A stretch of DNA of 64,000 nucleotides from Pontibacter silvestris (GTDB lineage Bacteria > Bacteroidota > Bacteroidia > Cytophagales > Hymenobacteraceae): NCBI RefSeq assembly GCF_020907275.1, contig NZ_JAJJWI010000004.1, positions 51,773-115,772 of the forward strand. Direction: 5' to 3'. Positions 1 through 9,555 of this stretch are shown here, one piece after another. Position 1 is the stretch's first letter. Every line of letters begins with the position of its first letter. A model generated the notes under the pieces. The model made no database searches and was not told the origin of the DNA. It worked only from the letters and a program-made list of their open reading frames with translations. A program made the position numbers and the translations under genes.

Positions 1-318
1 CTTTTTGGAGGCGCATATATATCCGTGAGTGTAGTACGTGTAGCTCCTGACCTGGGGCTTGCCCGTGTATACCTGAGTGTTATGAATGCACAGAATAATG
101 AGAGCTTACTGCTGGAAGTGCGTGCCAACACTAAAACCGTTCGCCATTTGCTGGCCCAGCGTATTAAAAAGCAGGTACGCGTTATTCCGGAGCTTGTGTT
201 CTACCTGGATGATACGGCAGAATATGCAGCACACATGGATAAAATATTTAATAACTTAGATATCCCTCCTGCCGATGAGGATGATAACAACGGTGAGGAT
301 GATACATACACCAAATAG
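1..318 (+). CDS. rbfA: Ribosome-binding factor A, 5' end outside window
   Basis: C-terminal part (105 codons) of RbfA, which binds the 30S subunit and helps mature the 5' end of 16S rRNA. The frame is open from base 1 (LFGGAYISVSVVRV...), so the gene begins before the window; a GTG at 25 is internal and not the true start. The KH-like core is recognisable (VSVVRVAPDLGLARVYLSV, then ELVFYLDDTAEYAAHMDKI). The acidic tail ADEDDNNGEDD is typical of Bacteroidota RbfA. The methyltransferase gene follows after 20 bp, so the two may share a transcript. Confidence 0.93.
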   Translation, partial: LFGGAYISVSVVRVAPDLGLARVYLSVMNAQNNESLLLEVRANTKTVRHLLAQRIKKQVRVIPELVFYLDDTAEYAAHMDKIFNNLDIPPADEDDNNGEDDTYTK

Positions 319-338
319 TATAGCATTACTTCCCCTTT

Positions 339-1148
339 ATGCAGTATGATCCGATAAAGCGGGTTCTTGGCGACGTGTTCAACAAGACCCCTTTCCTGCG
401 TCGCGTATTCTATAATTTACTGGATCTTTTGTTATTGCGTACTTGGCACGTGCATAAAGAACTGCGGGCCTGGGCTGTAAATCGCCGTAACAAAGAGCAA
501 CATATACTGGATGCCGGCTCTGGTTTTGGGCAGTACACCTACTACCTCTCCGGTATGAGCACCAAGTGGAATATTCTGGCTGTGGATGTAAAAGAAGAGC
601 AGGTATCTGATTGCAATCATTTTATCCGGTCTATTGGGCGGCATAACGTGCTGTTCAGAATTGCTGACCTGGTGAAGTATCGTGAGCCTAACAGCTACGA
701 TTTAGTGCTTTCTGTAGATGTAATGGAGCATATTGAGGAAGATGTGCAGGTTTTCCGAAACATTCATGCATCGCTTCGGCCTGGGGGCATGCTGCTTATC
801 TCTACGCCTTCTGACCAGGGTGGCTCTGATGTGCATGGTGATAATGAAACTTCCTTTATAGAAGAACACGTACGTGATGGGTATAATATTCAGGAGATAC
901 AGGATAAGCTGCGTTTAGCAGGCTTCCGTAAAGTTGAGGCACGTTACTCATATGGCAAGCCAGGGCAGATATCGTGGAGGCTATCTATGAAATACCCATT
1001 GCTGATGCTAGGCGTTTCTAAAATTTTCTTCCTGGTGTTGCCGTTCTACTACCTGCTTACCTTTCCATTTAGTCTGCTGCTGAACTGGATGGATGTAAAC
1101 GGAAAGTATTCGTCTGGAACAGGCCTTATTGTGAAAGCATGGCGATAG
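339..1148 (+). CDS. Class I SAM-dependent methyltransferase
   Basis: A 269-residue protein with a Rossmann-type methyltransferase core: SAM-binding motif I DAGSGFGQY at residues 58-66, acidic residue AVD near 83, the DVMEH motif at 127-131 and LRPGG at 146-150. A hydrophobic stretch near residues 219-252 suggests membrane association. The substrate cannot be told from sequence; this Methyltransf_11-like family covers lipids, quinones and small molecules. It lies between rbfA and a lipoprotein-release-type permease. Confidence 0.88.
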   Translation: MQYDPIKRVLGDVFNKTPFLRRVFYNLLDLLLLRTWHVHKELRAWAVNRRNKEQHILDAGSGFGQYTYYLSGMSTKWNILAVDVKEEQVSDCNHFIRSIGRHNVLFRIADLVKYREPNSYDLVLSVDVMEHIEEDVQVFRNIHASLRPGGMLLISTPSDQGGSDVHGDNETSFIEEHVRDGYNIQEIQDKLRLAGFRKVEARYSYGKPGQISWRLSMKYPLLMLGVSKIFFLVLPFYYLLTFPFSLLLNWMDVNGKYSSGTGLIVKAWR

Positions 1149-1371
1149 TATAGCTGTAAATAGAAATAAATAGGCAACGGATAAGAAGAAAAGATATAAG
1201 AAGTGAGTTAGCCAAAGACAGGATAGTTACAACTGCAAAGCTTTCTTTCTCTTTTCATAATCAAATGCCCTATTTGTGTAAGGCAAATAAGGAAGCCGCT
1301 TTTAAGTAAGCTAATGCTTACAGCTTTACAGTTGCCCTAATAAGATTAACGAATAAAGGAACAAACAGTCC

Positions 1372-2595
1372 ATGAACGTACCTTTCCTGATTGCGAAACG
1401 GTATTTCTTCTCCAGAAAGAAGAGAAACATCATAAGCATTATTTCCAATATTGCTATGATTGGGGTGGCTGTTGGTTCTATGGCATTAATAATTGTGTTG
1501 TCAGTGTTTAATGGGCTGGAAGACTTAATCCGGGAAATCTATTCTAGCTTTGACCCTGATCTTAAAGTTTCTGCTGCAGAAGGTAAGTCTTTTGAAACAG
1601 ATACTGAATTTATGAACCGCATTCGGCGTATGCCAGGCGTGGCTGTAGTATCAGAGGTAATAGAAGATAATGCTTTGCTGCGTTACAACGACCGCCAGAT
1701 GGTAGTTAAACTAAAAGGAGTAAGCGAAAACTTCTTTCAGCAAAACGAGATAGATTCGGCAGTGGTAGAAGGCCATAATCAACTTACTGTCAATAATACT
1801 TATTATGCACTGGTGGGGCGTGGAGTACAGTATCAGTTATCAATACGGCCATCTAACCAGTTTGTGCCTTTGCAGTTTCTTTATCCACGCAATGTAAAGT
1901 TCAATCCTCTTAATCCAGAGGCTTCTTTTAACAGTCAGAGTGTTTTAGCAGGGGGCGTTTTTGCCATTGAGCGACAGTACGACGAGTCATATGTTTTTGT
2001 ACCACTCAATTTTGCCGAAGAGCTGCTGGAGTACGGTAGTCGCCGTACCTCGTTGGAAATAAAAGTAGAAGATGGTTATAACATCGAGAACGTACAACAA
2101 TCATTGCAGCAGCTGTTAGGTGAGAGATTCAACGTTCAGAACAGCGATGAGCAACACACAAGTCTTCTTCGTGCAGTTAAGGTCGAAAAGCTGTTTGTGT
2201 TCATTACTTTTGCTTTTATATTACTAATAGCTTCCCTCAATATTTTCTTCTCCTTATCTATGCTTGTTATTGATAAGAAAAAAGATATAGCCATATTAGC
2301 CTCTATGGGAGCTACAGCCAAAACAATAAGCAATATATTTTTATTTGAAGGAGCATTGGTTGCCTTTATAGGAGCCACCTATGGTTTAACATTGGGCATG
2401 CTGGTGTGTAACCTGCAACAGACCTACGGATTGGTATCTATGGGTATGGCTACCTCTGTCATAGACTCCTATCCTGTAAAAATGGAGGTCGAAGACTTTG
2501 TATTTACAGGTGTGGCCATTATTGTCATCACATTGTTGGTATCCATCAGGCCTGCCCGAAAAGCCGCAGCTATGTCTGTTACAGAAAACATCTAG
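1372..2595 (+). CDS. ABC transporter permease, LolC/LolE (FtsX) family
   Basis: A 407-residue inner-membrane permease. One N-terminal transmembrane helix (about residues 22-48) is followed by a large periplasmic MacB-like domain (about 50-270) and three C-terminal helices forming the FtsX domain (from about 272), ending in SIRPARKAAAMSVTENI. This is the layout of the permeases that extract lipoproteins from the inner membrane; the ATPase partner (LolD-like) is not in the window. Length fits the family (about 400). The ATG at 1372 gives the usual MNVPFLIAKRYF start. Substrate assignment is by family only. Confidence 0.9.
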   Translation: MNVPFLIAKRYFFSRKKRNIISIISNIAMIGVAVGSMALIIVLSVFNGLEDLIREIYSSFDPDLKVSAAEGKSFETDTEFMNRIRRMPGVAVVSEVIEDNALLRYNDRQMVVKLKGVSENFFQQNEIDSAVVEGHNQLTVNNTYYALVGRGVQYQLSIRPSNQFVPLQFLYPRNVKFNPLNPEASFNSQSVLAGGVFAIERQYDESYVFVPLNFAEELLEYGSRRTSLEIKVEDGYNIENVQQSLQQLLGERFNVQNSDEQHTSLLRAVKVEKLFVFITFAFILLIASLNIFFSLSMLVIDKKKDIAILASMGATAKTISNIFLFEGALVAFIGATYGLTLGMLVCNLQQTYGLVSMGMATSVIDSYPVKMEVEDFVFTGVAIIVITLLVSIRPARKAAAMSVTENI

Positions 2596-2919
2596 TTCCT
2601 CCTCTTTTCCTTTTATACAGAAAAAATCAACTACATTAGTTTGGCAACTTGCCCGGTAAAGCGGCTAAGTCTTAATATATTACTTATTGGTGTGAACGCT
2701 TAAAGTGTTGAGGTGTCATGGCTTTTTTGTCAGCGAATAATACTGCTTAACTAAAGGTAAAAGTTTAAATACCGAATAATAGATATAGTAGTGCTTATAT
2801 TATGGCGTAATAATACTTAACTTCTATTGAATTCATCTGGAAGCGTGTCAAAAACATAGGTTCTGATAGGAAATTAAGCTCTTTCAGATTAAATTTAGAG
2901 CCCTAAAAAATGTTTTGGT
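2596..2919. other. Intergenic region, no gene seen
   Basis: 324 bp of AT-rich sequence between the permease and the SNF2 helicase gene. No credible ORF, RNA or strong hairpin was found; it probably holds the helicase promoter. Confidence 0.5.
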
Positions 2920-5826
2920 ATGAAAGTCTACACCACGCAGCCTTTTCAGGTGATTTACTCGTTGTTTGAGCATGAGTACCTCGGATATCTGTTTGAGTCT
3001 TTTGTGGTGCAGGTAAATACGAAGGGCCAGCTTACCCTGCAGCATCAGAACATATCGGCAAAAAATGCCGACGAGTTTGCCGCCCGCCTGGATGCTAATG
3101 ATTTTAAGCTTATTTCATTAATCGATCAGGTGCAGCAGGATGCAGTTCTAAAGAAGTTCTCCTCTAAAAGGTTGTCACCGGCTGATTTCTTTTTGAAGGT
3201 GTATGACCCGGAGAAAGGCGATAAGCAGCTCCAGGAGGAAATAAGCCATTACATACAGGTGCGCATGGGCAGAATATTGGATCTGCTCCAAGGCAAGATG
3301 ACGTTTATTATGGGGAAAGATGGTGAGCCAACCTGGAAGCAGATTCAAGTTGCGCCAGAGAAAGCGACTGTTTTGTTTCATTTTATGCGCAACGAAGACA
3401 ACACCCACTATTTCCCTACAATAAAATACGCTGGCCAGAAGCTTGACTTTCAGTATCGCGGAGCTGTGCTGATCTGTTATGAACCTGCATGGCTGATGCT
3501 GAATGACGTAGTGTATAGCTTTGAGAAGGATGTTGATGGCAAGAAGCTGCAGCCTTTCCTGAACAAAAAGTTCATAGTGGTGCCGCGCTCTGTAGAGGAA
3601 AATTATTACCGCAAATTTGTAACACCGCTTCTGGAGTCTTTTGATGTGCATGCGAAAGGCTTTGATATTCGCTCAGAAAAATTTACGCCTAGCCCGTTTC
3701 TGACTTTTTCTGAAATAAAAGCCGCAGATACTGCCGTGGCTAGAGTAAACAGTGTTGCTGATGCTGATAAGATTCTGTTTGACCTGTCTTTTAAGTATGG
3801 CGACTATATGGTGCAGACGCATGAGGCAAAGCGCATTAGCGTAAACATGGAAAAGACCGCAGAATCCTATATATTTCATAAGCTTGTACGCGATGTAAAG
3901 CACGAGAAATCTTTTGTAAAAGAGTTGGCCAAACGGGAGCTTGAGGTAAAGAATGGTACCGCTGTGTTAGATAAAAGCCTTGCTTTTTCCTGGCTGAACA
4001 GTAACCTGAACGAGTTGGAGAAGCTGGGCTTTACAGTGTTGCAACAAGAACAAAGCGGGAAGAACTATTTTATAGGTGACATTTCAGTAGAAGTAGGCAT
4101 CACAGAAACCAATGACTGGTTCGACGTATATGGTACAGTGCGTTTTGGAGAGTTTGAGATTCCGTTCATCAAACTAAAAAACCATATCCTTACCAAAAAT
4201 AACGAATATCAGCTACCTAACGGGCAGATAGCCATTATTCCGGAGGAGTGGTTTACGCAGTATGTTGAACTCTTTGCTTTTTCTGAGGGCGAACACCAGC
4301 TAACGCTGAAAAAGCACCACATGGCTTTGGTGAACGACCTGAAAAATGATAATCTGGCTACCGTAACCATGACCCGTAAACTGGAGAAATTACGGGAGTT
4401 CGAAGTAATAGAAGATCAGGCCTTGCCGGCAGGCTTTGTAGGGGAACTGCGCCCGTACCAGAAGGCAGGTTATAATTGGCTGCATTTTGTGCAGAACTAT
4501 AAGTTTGGTGGCTGCCTAGCAGATGACATGGGGTTAGGGAAAACAGTGCAGACACTGGCAATGCTGCAACACCGAAAAGAGCATGGCGTGGAAGCAGCAT
4601 CATTACTGGTAATGCCGACTTCACTAGTCTATAATTGGTTAAACGAAGCGCAGAAGTTCACGCCAAACCTGCGCATACTCAACTATACAGGTACATATCG
4701 TGATAAAAATGTAGAGCAGTACAAGGATTACGATGTAATTCTGACCTCCTATGGCATTGTACGCCTGGATGCTGAATTGCTTAAAACGTACTACTTCGAC
4801 TACATTATTTTAGACGAGTCGCAGGCTATTAAAAATCCTGATTCTACTACATCACGTTCCGTAAGATCTTTAAAGTCGAGGCACAGACTGATATTGACAG
4901 GTACACCGGTAGAGAACAGTACTATGGACCTTTGGTCTCAGATGTCGTTCATTAACCCAGGGTTGCTCGGCAACCAGCATTTCTTCCGTAACGAGTTCCT
5001 AAAGCCGATAGAGAAAGAGAAAGATGAGCAGAAGATGCGGAAACTGCATGCGCTCATTAAGCCTTTTATATTGCGCAGACACAAATCGCAGGTGGCTACC
5101 GAGTTACCCGAAAAAATAGAGCATACCACCTACTGTAAAATGACAGAAGAGCAGGAGCATGCCTACGAAGAAACAAAGTCATATTACCGAAACAAAATTC
5201 TGACAAGCCTGGAGGAGCAAGGTGCGGGCAATACGCAGTTCCTGCTGTTGCAGGGGCTTACGAAACTGCGCCAGATAGCGAACCACCCACTTATGACCGA
5301 TGCTGGTTATGAGGGTGAATCTGGTAAGCTAAAGGAGGTGATGCGCATGACAAAAAATGTTGTCACAAAAGGGCATAAGGTTTTGATCTTTAGCCAGTTT
5401 GTAAAGCATCTCGAGATTCTTCGCAATGCTTTAGATGAAAAAGAAATAACTTACACATATCTTGACGGGAATACCAAAAACCGGCAACAACAAGTAGAGC
5501 GTTTTCAGAATGATAAAAGTATACAGGTGTTCCTGATATCATTAAAAGCTGGTGGTGTAGGCCTTAACCTGACTGCTGCTGACTATGTGTTTGTGCTGGA
5601 CCCTTGGTGGAATCCGGCTGTAGAGGCGCAGGCCGTAGACAGAGCACATCGTATCGGACAGCAAAACACAGTCTTTACATATAAATTCATTACAAAAGAC
5701 ACAGTAGAAGAAAAAATACTAGCCTTGCAGAACCGAAAAATACAATTAGTAACAGACCTGATCAGCACAGATGAAACAGTTATAAAGAGTCTTACCAAAG
5801 AGGATATAGATAACCTGTTAAGCTAA
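2920..5826 (+). CDS. SNF2-family DEAD/DEAH-box helicase
   Basis: A 968-residue Swi2/Snf2 ATPase. The C-terminal half has the full helicase motif set: Walker A ADDMGLGKT near residue 535, motif Ia MPTSLVYNW, Walker B LDESQAIKNP near 630 (DESQ variant), motif III LTGTPVENS, and motifs V/VI AGGVGLNLTAADYVFVLDPWW with QAVDRAHRIGQ near 903. The N-terminal half (about 1-500) is the divergent region found in Bacteroidota members, with no zinc-finger SWIM domain seen. These proteins move along duplex DNA or remodel protein-DNA complexes; the bacterial role (transcription recycling or repair) is not settled. It ends at a strong bidirectional terminator. Confidence 0.93.
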   Translation: MKVYTTQPFQVIYSLFEHEYLGYLFESFVVQVNTKGQLTLQHQNISAKNADEFAARLDANDFKLISLIDQVQQDAVLKKFSSKRLSPADFFLKVYDPEKGDKQLQEEISHYIQVRMGRILDLLQGKMTFIMGKDGEPTWKQIQVAPEKATVLFHFMRNEDNTHYFPTIKYAGQKLDFQYRGAVLICYEPAWLMLNDVVYSFEKDVDGKKLQPFLNKKFIVVPRSVEENYYRKFVTPLLESFDVHAKGFDIRSEKFTPSPFLTFSEIKAADTAVARVNSVADADKILFDLSFKYGDYMVQTHEAKRISVNMEKTAESYIFHKLVRDVKHEKSFVKELAKRELEVKNGTAVLDKSLAFSWLNSNLNELEKLGFTVLQQEQSGKNYFIGDISVEVGITETNDWFDVYGTVRFGEFEIPFIKLKNHILTKNNEYQLPNGQIAIIPEEWFTQYVELFAFSEGEHQLTLKKHHMALVNDLKNDNLATVTMTRKLEKLREFEVIEDQALPAGFVGELRPYQKAGYNWLHFVQNYKFGGCLADDMGLGKTVQTLAMLQHRKEHGVEAASLLVMPTSLVYNWLNEAQKFTPNLRILNYTGTYRDKNVEQYKDYDVILTSYGIVRLDAELLKTYYFDYIILDESQAIKNPDSTTSRSVRSLKSRHRLILTGTPVENSTMDLWSQMSFINPGLLGNQHFFRNEFLKPIEKEKDEQKMRKLHALIKPFILRRHKSQVATELPEKIEHTTYCKMTEEQEHAYEETKSYYRNKILTSLEEQGAGNTQFLLLQGLTKLRQIANHPLMTDAGYEGESGKLKEVMRMTKNVVTKGHKVLIFSQFVKHLEILRNALDEKEITYTYLDGNTKNRQQQVERFQNDKSIQVFLISLKAGGVGLNLTAADYVFVLDPWWNPAVEAQAVDRAHRIGQQNTVFTYKFITKDTVEEKILALQNRKIQLVTDLISTDETVIKSLTKEDIDNLLS

Positions 5827-5870
5827 AGCTGCCTACTCCAATCTAAGGAATAAGTAAACTGTTAATACTG

Positions 5871-5921
5871 TTAAACATAAAGGCACTCCAGCAGCTACAA
5901 CTGGAGTGCCTTTATGTTTAA
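5871..5921. terminator. Bidirectional terminator between convergent genes
   Basis: Perfect inverted repeat: arms 5871-5891 and 5901-5921, core AAAGGCACTCCAG / CTGGAGTGCCTTT, 9-base loop. It lies between the SNF2 gene (plus) and the gene at 5944-6597 (minus). Confidence 0.85.
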
Positions 5922-5943
5922 TGTAGGATGAAGGCCTTGCTTT

Positions 5944-6597
5944 CTACATCTTAGAGTAAGGGAACTGGCGCGAGGCTTTACGCATAATAGTATTTATTAC
6001 TGAGTTTGTATCGCTGCCTAAGCTTCTGGATAGCGTTTTTTCGTATTTCCAGAGAAGCTCACCTGTAAGGCCATCATAAATGTTGATACTTGCCTTACCA
6101 GAGTTGGTGGAGCCGTAAAAGCCTACTGCTAAACCTAATGCCAGAGAGGCTCCTTCAGACATAGGTTTATCCGTACTGAAAATGCCGGTAATAATTCCAT
6201 CCACTTCCAATAGTTTTGCTAACTCTTCAGGAGTAAAAGATTTAATGCTTTCCGCATCAATATCGTTCTTTAGGAGCAGCGCATTAGTTTTGTTTGCATC
6301 CTGAAACGATACCGTAAAACCATCTTTGCCCTTTTCTTTAAGAAAATAAGTTTGTAAAGCACTCTGCACGGCTAAACCCTGATTTACCTCCATTTCACGG
6401 TGTTGCTCCGGCGTAATACTCTTCATCTGGTTTGGCCGTAAACCAATGCTGGCATTAAATGGAAGAATAGCCACTACCTTATGGTTTTGTGCGAGGCTAC
6501 TGAAGTTGGGGTTGGTGTAGATTTCGCGTGTCTGGGCATAACCATAAACACATAACAGCAGAGCTGCCAACGTCATTAAAACGCGGTAATTTTTCAT
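5944..6597 (-). CDS. Secreted protein, GNA1162/CsgG-like fold suspected
   Basis: A 217-residue exported protein with a signal peptide ending near GYAQ (residue 21). The text KVVAILPFNASIGLRP followed by repeated nucleotide-binding-like beta/alpha segments, DGIITGIFSTDKP and SINIYDGLTGELLWKYEK resembles the DUF799/GNA1162 and CsgG N-terminal fold used by envelope lipoproteins. No lipobox cysteine is seen, so it is probably periplasmic. Function unknown; the family assignment is pattern-based and moderate. Confidence 0.75.
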   Translation of the reverse strand: MKNYRVLMTLAALLLCVYGYAQTREIYTNPNFSSLAQNHKVVAILPFNASIGLRPNQMKSITPEQHREMEVNQGLAVQSALQTYFLKEKGKDGFTVSFQDANKTNALLLKNDIDAESIKSFTPEELAKLLEVDGIITGIFSTDKPMSEGASLALGLAVGFYGSTNSGKASINIYDGLTGELLWKYEKTLSRSLGSDTNSVINTIMRKASRQFPYSKM

Positions 6598-6735
6598 AGT
6601 TTTAAATATTTATTTGCATAATGTAATTCTATGCAAAAATTATATTATAGTAAATAAAGGTTATAACATACTTTTAGAAGAAGCTAAAACTTTTGCTTCA
6701 TCCAATAGTTGATTAATAAAGTTTCTGAACCAGCA

Positions 6736-7170
6736 ATGATATTACATCTAAAAACTACCATAACACAGAACTTTATAACTGTCTTTGAGGCGTTTGATGA
6801 GCAATTGTTTTTAAAGCTTTCTCCGCCCTATCCGCGCCTGCGCCTGCTACAGTTCGATGGAAGTGAGCCGGGAGATACGGTAGCCGTAGAAATGTTTACA
6901 GGACTTACGCGACACCGCTGGACAAGCCTTATCACAGAAAGAAAAGTTACAGCATCAGAAGCTTATTTTGTAGACGAAGGACAAGAGCTGCCCTCTCCCC
7001 TGCGGCGTTGGCGGCACAAGCACCTGATTACAAAACATGGTCATGGAGCAATCGTTCATGACATAGTTGAGTACAGTACAGGCTTGTTAATATTAGACCT
7101 GCTGCTTTACCCCCTTATGCTGGCGCAGTTCAGTATGCGTAAACCTATTTATAAAAAAGTGTTTGGGTGA
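6736..7170 (+). CDS. SRPBCC-family protein beside carotenoid genes
   Basis: A 144-residue protein starting at the ATG at 6736 (a TTG at 6709 would add nine unconserved residues). It reads like a START/SRPBCC lipid-binding fold (ILHLKTTITQNFITVFEAFDEQLF at the N-terminus, beta strands, then a long C-terminal helix LLILDLLLYPLMLAQF). Its stop is 76 bp before the crtD start on the same strand, so it is probably in the carotenoid operon. It might bind a carotenoid or an isoprenoid intermediate; that is inference from position only. Confidence 0.75.
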   Translation: MILHLKTTITQNFITVFEAFDEQLFLKLSPPYPRLRLLQFDGSEPGDTVAVEMFTGLTRHRWTSLITERKVTASEAYFVDEGQELPSPLRRWRHKHLITKHGHGAIVHDIVEYSTGLLILDLLLYPLMLAQFSMRKPIYKKVFG

Positions 7171-7246
7171 TTTGTCAAAATGTTGAAAACCTTTCCCCTA
7201 CCTTGGCAGTTAAGTGCTCAAAAGAGAAAATAGTAATAGAATAAGA

Positions 7247-8752
7247 ATGGCAGAAGCAGCTATAGTAGGAGCAGGTATTGGAGGAATAGCCGCAGCTATA
7301 CGTCTGGCTGTGAAAGGCTATGAAGTAACTGTGTTTGAAGCCAACCATACCTTTGGAGGTAAAATGCAAGAGTTTTGGCTCGGAGATTACCGCTTCGATG
7401 CTGGCCCATCGTTGTTCACGTTGCCGCATCTGGTAGATGAGCTGTTCACACTGGCGGGCCGTACCCCTTCTGACTATTTTACCTATATTCGCCTGGACCC
7501 AGTCACACACTACTTCTGGCCCGATGGTAGCCGGTTAAAAGCCTATGCCGACGCAGCCCAATTTGCAAAGGAGGCAGAACAGCAACTGGGAGTGCCTAAG
7601 CAGGCGGTGCAAAATGCTCTAGCTAAAAGCAGCCGTTTGTACAAAGGCACTGCAGATACATTCCTGCAGAAGTCTTTGCACCGGTTGAATACTTACTTAA
7701 GTGTAGATGTGCTGAAAGCCTTGAGTTGTCTTTCAGACCTTGGCCTTATCTCCAGTATGCATAAAGTTAATGCAAGTCAGTTTACAGATCCTCGCTTTGT
7801 GCAGTTGCTGGATCGCTTTGCCACTTATAATGGGTCTGATCCTTATCAGGCACCCGGAACACTCAACATAATTCCGCACCTGGAGCACAATTTAGGAGCT
7901 TTTTACCCGAAAGGAGGTATTTACGCCATTGCCGCAAGTCTGGTGAAGTTAGCAGAGGAGCTGGGTGTAAAGTTTCGATATAATGAACAGGTAAATAGAA
8001 TCACAACAGCCGGAAAGCGCATAACAGGCTTGGAAACACCTGATGGAATATATAAAGCTGATGTAGTAGTGAGCAACATGGATATCGTGCCCACCTATCG
8101 TAAGCTCTTACCTGACCAGGCTGCACCAGAGAAAACCTTGCAGCAACCACGTTCCAGCTCAGCCCTTATTTACTATTTGGGCATTAAGCGTCAATTCCCA
8201 AGCCTACACCTGCACAATATTTTTTTTAGCCAGGATTACAAGAGCGAGTTTGAGCACATATTCCAGCGCAAAACTATCAGCTCCGACCCTACTGTGTATG
8301 TGAATATCACTTCTAAAATGGAGGCAGCAGATGCTCCGGCAGGTGCAGAGAACTGGTTTGTAATGGTTAATGTACCGTATAACCAAGGGCAGGACTGGCA
8401 GCAGCTGACTGCTCATACACGCCAAGTAATGCTGCGTAAGCTAAGCCAGATGTTAGGCACAGAAATAGAGCCGCTGATAGAACAGGAACAGGTTCTTGAC
8501 CCCATTATTATAGAAAGCCGTACATCATCTTATGGTGGGGCCCTTTACGGAAGTAGCTCCAACAACCGTATGGCTGCTTTTCTGCGTCACCCAAACTTCA
8601 GCTCTAAAATAAAAGGCTTGTACTTTTGCGGAGGAAGTGTACATCCGGGCGGAGGAATTCCTTTGTGCCTGTTGTCAGCAAAAATTGTTGGGGGTTTAGT
8701 GCCTTCTGCTAGTACAGGATCAAAAGCAAACACAGAAAAACAAAATGCCTGA
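7247..8752 (+). CDS. crtD: Phytoene desaturase family, likely 1-hydroxycarotenoid 3,4-desaturase
   Basis: A 501-residue FAD amine-oxidoreductase-type desaturase. The N-terminal dinucleotide site is AAIVGAGIGGIAAAIRLA at residues 4-21, followed by VFEA and GGKMQEF. The C-terminal FAD motif reads GLYFCGGSVHPGGGIPLCL. I start at the ATG at 7247 because family members begin a few residues before the GxGxxG motif; a GTG at 7214 would add 11. The pairing with CruF favours CrtD (3,4-desaturation of a 1-hydroxycarotenoid) over CrtI (phytoene to lycopene), but CrtI is not excluded. The stop overlaps the next gene by 8 bp. Confidence 0.85.
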   Translation: MAEAAIVGAGIGGIAAAIRLAVKGYEVTVFEANHTFGGKMQEFWLGDYRFDAGPSLFTLPHLVDELFTLAGRTPSDYFTYIRLDPVTHYFWPDGSRLKAYADAAQFAKEAEQQLGVPKQAVQNALAKSSRLYKGTADTFLQKSLHRLNTYLSVDVLKALSCLSDLGLISSMHKVNASQFTDPRFVQLLDRFATYNGSDPYQAPGTLNIIPHLEHNLGAFYPKGGIYAIAASLVKLAEELGVKFRYNEQVNRITTAGKRITGLETPDGIYKADVVVSNMDIVPTYRKLLPDQAAPEKTLQQPRSSSALIYYLGIKRQFPSLHLHNIFFSQDYKSEFEHIFQRKTISSDPTVYVNITSKMEAADAPAGAENWFVMVNVPYNQGQDWQQLTAHTRQVMLRKLSQMLGTEIEPLIEQEQVLDPIIIESRTSSYGGALYGSSSNNRMAAFLRHPNFSSKIKGLYFCGGSVHPGGGIPLCLLSAKIVGGLVPSASTGSKANTEKQNA

Positions 8753-9440
8753 GAAGACACAAACTATAGCAACAGGTTCAGGAAATACAACATTAACACA
8801 AGGCGGCTGGAGGAGGTATTTATTACCCTTGTCTGTAGCTGTGCTGGTTATATTCCATAGCGTAGGCTTCTATGGGTTAGCTTTTAGTGATAATCCGGAA
8901 TACTTTCAGCAGCTAACCCCTATGAACCTGTTACTGACGGCGGTGCTGCTCTTTTCTTTCCATAAGCGCTGGAACGGGAGCTTTATGTTATTTGCGCTTA
9001 TGGCAGCAACAGTGGGCTTTACTGCAGAAGTGCTGGGCATACACACAGGTTTACTGTTCGGCGACTACAGCTATGGTGCTGCGTTAGGTCTTAAACTTTG
9101 GGAGGTGCCATTGCTTATCGGGCTTAACTGGTTGATACTCATTTACAGTACCGGTCACATTTCTGATTTTACAAAGTTTGCCTGGCCTGTTAAGGCAGTA
9201 TTAGGTTCTTTGTTGATGGTGCTTCTCGACCTGTTCTTAGAACCTGTGGCAGTAGAATATGACTTCTGGAGGTGGCATAGTAACAACATTCCTTTATCTA
9301 ATTTTATAGGCTGGTTTGGTGTAGCCTTACTTTTGCAGGTGCTGTATCAGTGGTTGCCAATTGCTAAAGGCAACCCAATGGCTCCTTTTGTGTTTCTGGT
9401 GCAGCTGCTGTTTTTTGTTGGTTTGTACCTGTGCCTGTAG
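8745..9440 (+). CDS. cruF: Carotenoid biosynthesis membrane protein, CruF family
   Basis: A 231-residue polytopic membrane protein of the Caroten_synth (DUF422) family, with six or seven hydrophobic segments from about residue 27 to the end. Conserved acidic/aromatic motifs are visible: EVLGIHTGLLFGDYSYG, PLLIGLNWLILIY, DLFLEPVAVEYDFWRW and PLSNFIGWFGVA. Characterised members are carotenoid 1,2-hydratases acting on the psi-end of gamma-carotene-like molecules. The ATG overlaps the crtD stop by 8 bp, implying translational coupling. Confidence 0.87.
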   Translation: MPEKTQTIATGSGNTTLTQGGWRRYLLPLSVAVLVIFHSVGFYGLAFSDNPEYFQQLTPMNLLLTAVLLFSFHKRWNGSFMLFALMAATVGFTAEVLGIHTGLLFGDYSYGAALGLKLWEVPLLIGLNWLILIYSTGHISDFTKFAWPVKAVLGSLLMVLLDLFLEPVAVEYDFWRWHSNNIPLSNFIGWFGVALLLQVLYQWLPIAKGNPMAPFVFLVQLLFFVGLYLCL

Positions 9441-9555
9441 CAGAAGAGTAAATGCAGTCGGTTTGGTTTACTTCTTCTTGTTCTGGAATAGTGTCATCTA
9501 AATAATTAAAATTGCGTAGCTAGTAATTTCTCAGCTTAATTAATTTAAAATTTGG